Shown here piece by piece: positions 60,701 to 64,000 of a DNA stretch of 64,000 nt. The notes beneath the pieces are model-generated. The model was given only the letters and a program-made list of their open reading frames with translations, searched no databases and was not told the DNA's origin. Position 1 is the first letter of the stretch. Every line of letters begins with the position of its first letter. The stretch is from Chrysophaeum taylorii (lineage: Eukaryota > Sar > Pelagophyceae > Pelagomonadales > Pelagomonadaceae): NCBI GenBank assembly GCA_029834535.1, contig JAQMWT010000420.1:1-64000 (forward strand), read 5' to 3'. Position numbers and translations under genes: made by a program.

Positions 60701-60935
60701 TCTATCACGCCAGATTCAGCTCCCATCGCCTTGTATGACGTCATACGCCATATTCCGATTACAGCCCAGACACCGCACAGGCTCCTGCGCACTCGCGACG
60801 GCACGCTCGCCGTCCCTCTCGGTTATAGACTACCCACATAGCGCCATCGTCTTGGTACGCTCACGGTGAACTGAGATGCACGATCGCTTGTTGCATAGTA
60901 CGATACCCGAACATCCATTGTTTCAGGTTCAACAC
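57715..60935 (+). mobile_element. Copia E: pol-less element with a Copia C-like leader
   Basis: The left part (57,722-58,110) matches the Copia C leader in plus orientation, beginning TAGAGATAGAAAATTCC and a C-run, and continuing to CAACCAACAACGCGCA just before the first ATGs. It is followed by one long open frame and no recognisable integrase or RT. This fits a non-autonomous relative of Copia C, or a 5' part whose pol is lost. A SINE inserts at 60,936. Confidence 0.55.
58241..60841 (+). CDS. Copia E long open frame, 866 codons, function unknown
   Basis: The longest open frame in the window, Thr/Pro/His/Ser-rich. A segment TRLRCLVDVALSGDILHAHC (about 58,705-58,765) loosely recalls a retropepsin start but lacks the D-[ST]-G. 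PLVAHALRGRILIGDLTGL (about 59,430-59,485) resembles the post-DNMT domain of Copia C. The C-terminal ~130 residues (SHATILAFSFGTHAFPSCHM ... HRLLRTRDGTLAVPLGYRL) may be a second copy of that domain. A 216-codon frame (58,131-58,781), starting closer to the leader, overlaps it. Its being open for 2.6 kb suggests constraint or recent origin. Confidence 0.5.
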   Translation: MFDISRSVAPDHFKAGSTSLSSLSEDRHALPLTGAHCCTHHPPSRPDALDDTAQQVAWTQLGSPCYDSMDVTARASVAAHAHRLFNSQSEDALLSTANPYVSPRRSFWQASTMAAVTDSDFENYERADQPQTVHAHIATTPVLYVRLRRSLLDATRLRCLVDVALSGDILHAHCTDTLHLSRFCQHFHIIGMYDECPMPAAGSTEDMHNRHTRCLPRQRFIARHVTPHSRTQVISPHHHMLCTPMGNPGHYGTRRSGPRTSVIEDATSMTDPSIALGSTPLTHYDPSELALSFGDPPLRFPALDPTHPRPDILPHGISAHAPICTTLRTGRRRATSLLAPISDHSHYPILLFEHDPLLDAPRVTAYDTKTLAFSTDAPRRHMSHDLPITNITRPRPPLVAHALRGRILIGDLTGLSTHFPTFDFELTSHFMEIPKAKTSDATQPCLWNSPATETASQTSTQLPTAAKQLPLVSHIATTTVSQSLFDEKTKDKTSTARYTSQPVDEADETMQTSCTARFRTKPTMPRSDVQALDQAHVQSLDPALLQAPVSLIADAPHPIDQSFRHVPLAEAQLQEAQAHHEDTGKRTATTRTSVLRLSDHDELKLQQRSLPSQLEDKGRLPATQTPDPPLPLQPATAWTISPPCMTTDQALANVSTRQSNAHPLVSHQHAYFSQAGHCTTSVSSDTRSMHRSFATTSRHLLDDYDFEHELIAPIESYPSRNPISNPTQSIPHEPWPPDATHMLMVSPLVSSIALDCSRDKMQPSHATILAFSFGTHAFPSCHMFTLMVPPYTATKIDEDCIPPSSSNVTHDMLLPALLASSITPDSAPIALYDVIRHIPITAQTPHRLLRTRDGTLAVPLGYRLPT

Positions 60936-61329
60936 TAACTAACTAACTTCAGACCTCTCCCGAGCATGGGAGCCAGGCCGGACAGGCAGGAGCCGATCCG
61001 GAATCACAGAGGAAAATCACGCAGTTGGGGCTGAGGCGAGGGACGATGACTCGTTGATGACGGACCGCCGCTGCGCGCGGTCTTGTGCGAAGTCGTGCAA
61101 AAGCGTCGCAGGCCGAAAACGTGTTGGTCCACGAACAATCGACCTGTCCGTCGCGTTCTGCCCAACCGAGCGAACCCCATCCCAGCGCGGACTTTCCGGG
61201 TGCTAACCGGCCAGCCCGGGAGGCGAGCAGGCACCGTCTCACTCCGGGACGGCCGGGGCCGCCGCAGGGAGCAAGCATGTTAGGCGCCGTCCTCCATCGC
61301 AACCAACGGTTAGCGATCGCAGGGTTAGG
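60936..61329 (-). mobile_element. SINE copy 4, subfamily carrying a LINE 3' segment
   Basis: 394 bp, minus orientation, flanked by perfect GGTTCAACAC (60,926-60,935 and 61,330-61,339). The head (GGTTGCGATGGAGGACGGCG) is shared with copy 1. The 3' ~170 bp (60,951-61,115) match the LINE 3' end at 7,436-7,600, including the end of its coding region (GACCGCGCGCAGYGGCGGTC), then the common tail and TTAG repeats. So the family has a second form with a longer LINE-derived 3' part. Confidence 0.85.
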
Positions 61330-61339
61330 GGTTCAACAC

Positions 61340-62036
61340 AACTATACTTTTCCAGTCACCGCCTACGCTCCCCCTCCGACCGCCGCCCGGCTCTGCGCTC
61401 GTTCCGCAACCACGGTCTCTCCGCCTCACCGGCAATTCGGAGATTTTACCAAGTTCAAATTACGAGGGCGCATTCGTCTTCCACCGCGGACAAGACCTGT
61501 TACGACTCATATTAGTCACGCATCCTAGGACTACTCTGACTACATCGGAACCCACTTTAAGGCACATACTGAAGTCCCTCTCCCTAGGAATCTCCGTCAC
61601 ATGACAAGACCTGATGAGCTCTCGTCGTTACTCCCCGCCTCGACGCGACTCCCGACGATTCGCTTCCCGACGATTTGTGATGATACTAAGCTTCGTCATC
61701 AAAGCAATGCCGAGCCTCCCACGCTCACCTGTCAGCCTCTTACAGTTCACACCTCTCAAGTTTCAGCTCACCTGGTTCCACCCTGTGTGCTGCCATATGC
61801 AAATGAAGTTTTGTCGTGCCAACGCCACATGTCGCAGTTATCGCCAGTCTCGCGCAACAAATGCCCGCCACTGAATGATAGCCGCACGCAGAGTCCTTTG
61901 CTCACCTCATTTAACGTCCCTCCCAGCACTATGCTCGACGTTGAAGCTCTGCACCTTGATGATTCGGTTACAACACGACTGCACGCGACATTATCCTCGC
62001 CCAGTTTTGTTCACGTTTCGCATCAGTCAACATTAC
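61340..62036 (+). other. Region without a recognised gene
   Basis: A 177-codon frame (61,601-62,134) begins here, but it runs into the hAT terminus and its composition (Thr/Ser/Pro/Leu) is like the Copia E frame, so it could be more of that element. FTKFKLRGRIRLPPRTRPVT, near 61,446-61,505, is similar in style to RGRILIGDL of Copia E. No assignment. Confidence 0.3.
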
Positions 62037-62356
62037 CAGTGTTGGGAATTCACTGGGCTCACTTCACTAGGTTCACTGAATTTGGTTCACTTCACTTCAA
62101 TTCACTTCACTACACCGAAGTTTTTCGTCCGTAGTCCAATGTTCACTTCACGTTCATTCACTTCGGCTGACGGCCTGACCCTGACCCCGTCGGATGAGCG
62201 AAGTCGAGCCGCTACCTGGAGGTGGAAGATAATGTTGATGATGAGGAGGAATACGCGGAACATAAGGAGGAGCACAAGAACGAGCCGATTGCGACGTCGA
62301 TGCTGACGTGGAACACATCCGGCAAAAGTGGACGATCAACCAGGTCCAAGGTGTAG

Positions 62357-62575
62357 GACTGCGTGCGTCGACTGAAGGAAGATCATGCTGACCGCGTCAG
62401 TGGGAAGGCGACGCACGTGTATATCCGGTGCTGGGAGCGCCTGAAGGTGACGAGAGACTTCAAGAAAGGCACATGGCAGACGACCAATCCTCTTGCCCAC
62501 TTCAAGGCTACGCATCCGGAGGACGAGATGGGACGTCAACAGCTCACCAAGAAACAGAATACAGACAAAGAATAG
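62357..62575 (+). pseudogene. hAT BED-type zinc finger remnant
   Basis: Frame 62,363-62,575: YIRCWERLKVTRDFKKGTWQ then TTNPLAHFKATHPED. The spacing of one Cys and the H-x3-H pair with the W-x-x-x-N-x-L-x-x-H core fits a BED finger with the first Cys lost. A TAG at 62,573-62,575 separates it from the transposase body. Confidence 0.5.
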
Positions 62576-62680
62576 GAGGGCGTCATGACGGTCGTGGGCG
62601 TTGTTGCAGCCTCGAAGGGTAAATCGGATATTACGAGCTACTTCATGGCCATGCCCAGCTAGGCAAAGCACTCTCCCCTG

Positions 62681-63955
62681 ATGGCGTTCTCGGCTCGGCA
62701 CTACGTGGACACGTCGCAGCGGATCTCCAAGCGCACCTTTGACGACGAAGATCATCGCAACCTAATTGAGGCGTATTACCGCGGCGGTGGCGGGAAAGGC
62801 AAGTGCCCGTTCATGACTCGAAAGGCGCTGTTTGAATGGGTGGACGCTGAATATCGTTGCTTTGTTCGAATCTCGAAGCACGTCGTTACGGAGTGTTATG
62901 AAGCGGGTTTCGGCAATCCATTCGCCCAGGTGCTGCATGACGGCGGGACACTCAAGGATAAGTTCAAGCGACAGGCCATTGGCCTATCCTTCATCTGGCC
63001 CGATTGGAGTGGCGTTGAGACGGTGTGCGTGGGCCTCGTTCCAGCTGACGACGGAACCGATTCCGGCACGGCTTCTCTGCTCCGTTCTGTGGTCGCGGAG
63101 CGTGCGATAATCGATATCGATTTGGCGGCCGCAACCATTGTTCAAGACCGGGCTGCATTTGGCGTCGCCGAATAATTTTGTGTTGAGGTCGAAGCGTGTG
63201 ACGTGCATGATATCTCAAAAATCTCGGCAGCGGCATGTGGCGACTTGACACGACCCAGAGGCAAGCAGGTGATCAATCCATTCCCAGCTGGCCAGGAGCT
63301 GCCGAACAGTGCCCACGATGGAGCCAAGTTCTTTTCGTACGGCACACGTCGGAAGAATCTGCATGCGCTTTAGCCATTATAGCCGGGTAAATCGCCGAAG
63401 CTCAAGCTCAAGCTCGACCTCAATAAGACGAGGTTCCGGGCGCGATGCCAGCTTGTTCGTTCCTTGCTGCGTATGCACCACGTGCTCAAACTGTACGCGG
63501 CTACCAACACTGGACTCCCCTGGACAATCAGTGATGAGCAATGGGTGGCGTTGGCTGAATTCGAGGCGATTTTTGCTTTAACGGATGCGGCCGTTGTTTT
63601 CGTGCAATATGAACACTTACACCTGGGGGCGTGCGCCGCATTGATCAAGCGCAACATGATCGAGTCTCTGCGAGCTGGGACACTAGAAGTCTTTGATATC
63701 CTGAACATAACTGCGAAATCCATGCCACGTAAGACTGTCGATGTTGACGACCTCAGCGAGACCGGCAAAATCAGTCTTGAGCGGGCTATTCTCGAATGTG
63801 AGCGTCGGTTTTGCGGGAATAATGAAAACTACGTGCGTCACTTCGACTACGAATTCAACGATCGCGAGCTGATTGCATTCCTTCTTGACTTTCGGACTGT
63901 CAACTGCCGGCACCTCTCGTCCCCAATCACAGAGCTCGGGCCAGGAAGTTGCTAA
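62681..63955 (+). pseudogene. hAT transposase body, interrupted
   Basis: First frame 62,681-63,175 (164 codons; SARHYVDTSQRISKRTFDDE, HDGGTLKDKFKRQAIGLSFI), with a TAA at 63,173-63,175. In hAT transposases the H-D-x-x-[ST]-x segment holds the first acidic residue of the DDE core; HDGG here fits. Further pieces follow to 63,372, where a TAG ends that part. The next frame, 63,464-63,955 (LLRMHHVLKLYAATNTGLPW, DEQWVALAEFEAIFALTDAA), is the helical insertion region. The dimerisation (hATC) end is outside the window. I count at least three in-frame stops or frame changes. Confidence 0.6.
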
Positions 63956-64000
63956 AGGAAGAATATGTGATTTACGCACGGACTGCATTCCACCACGAAA

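Larger units (their letters stand above)
62037..64000 (+). mobile_element. hAT DNA transposon, left end and transposase, continues past window
   Basis: Begins with CAGTGTTGGGAATTCACTGG at 62,037, a hAT-type terminal inverted repeat, preceded by AACATTAC as possible 8-bp target duplication. Subterminal TTCACT repeats (62,060-62,165) follow, as seen in hAT elements. A BED-finger-like region and a transposase come next. The right end is outside the window. Three or more interruptions in the coding region mark it as inactive. Confidence 0.7.

Overview
This is a eukaryotic, repeat-dominated window. One intact-looking host gene (an A1 aspartic protease, 18,710-20,185) and one possible host-like gene (an OTU-like protein, about 21,108-22,167) sit in a short island. 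LTR retrotransposons of both the Copia and Gypsy superfamilies surround it, together with a LINE, a SINE family, DNA-transposon remnants and an unnamed repeat family. The A1 protease type (DTGS followed by HHTAFPC), the hAT element with TTCACT-rich ends and the overall repeat mix suggest a stramenopile, most likely an oomycete. That is an inference of moderate confidence.

Layout. 1-9,838: Copia A (+), cut by the window edge inside its methyltransferase region and interrupted by a SINE (4,678-5,040) and a LINE (7,428-9,315). 9,839-14,906: Gypsy 1 (-), partial, with a repeat unit inside its LTR. 13,678-18,560: copies of that ~1 kb repeat unit around a reverse transcriptase gene (14,907-16,155, -). 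18,710-23,500: host island with the protease, a MITE-like hairpin, the OTU-like gene and a PIF/Harbinger fragment. 23,566-24,563: another repeat unit. 25,064-34,724: Gypsy 2 (-), complete with two nearly identical LTRs and a 4-bp target duplication. 34,758-35,045: SINE. 35,057-35,760: Copia gag fragment (+). 35,762-40,243: Copia B (-). 40,244 to about 48,335: Copia C (-). About 48,440-53,754: Gypsy 3 (-). 53,755-53,997: SINE. 53,998-57,536: Copia D (-), gag-protease-methyltransferase only. 57,715-60,935: Copia E (+), with a Copia C-like leader and one 866-codon open frame but no recognised pol. 60,936-61,329: SINE. 62,037-end: hAT DNA transposon (+).

The main observation is that five of these LTR elements (Copia A, C, D; Gypsy 2, 3) carry a C5-cytosine-methyltransferase-like domain at the same place, directly after the protease. 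In Copia the order is gag-PR-DNMT-IN-RT-RH, and in Gypsy it is gag-PR-DNMT-RT-RH-IN. Copia C keeps a PCQ catalytic motif and an ENV motif in a single open frame. Gypsy 2 and 3 share an FxGAGG motif I and an unusual EQE in place of ENV. Copia A and D share a TPPC / GDYQxRE type. Retrotransposon-borne DNMTs are known from dinoflagellates and charophytes; here three motif variants occur in two superfamilies within 64 kb. A second observation is a recurring T-x-x-S-L-N-Y peptide at polyprotein domain junctions of the Copia A/B/D group, resembling retroviral protease cleavage sites.
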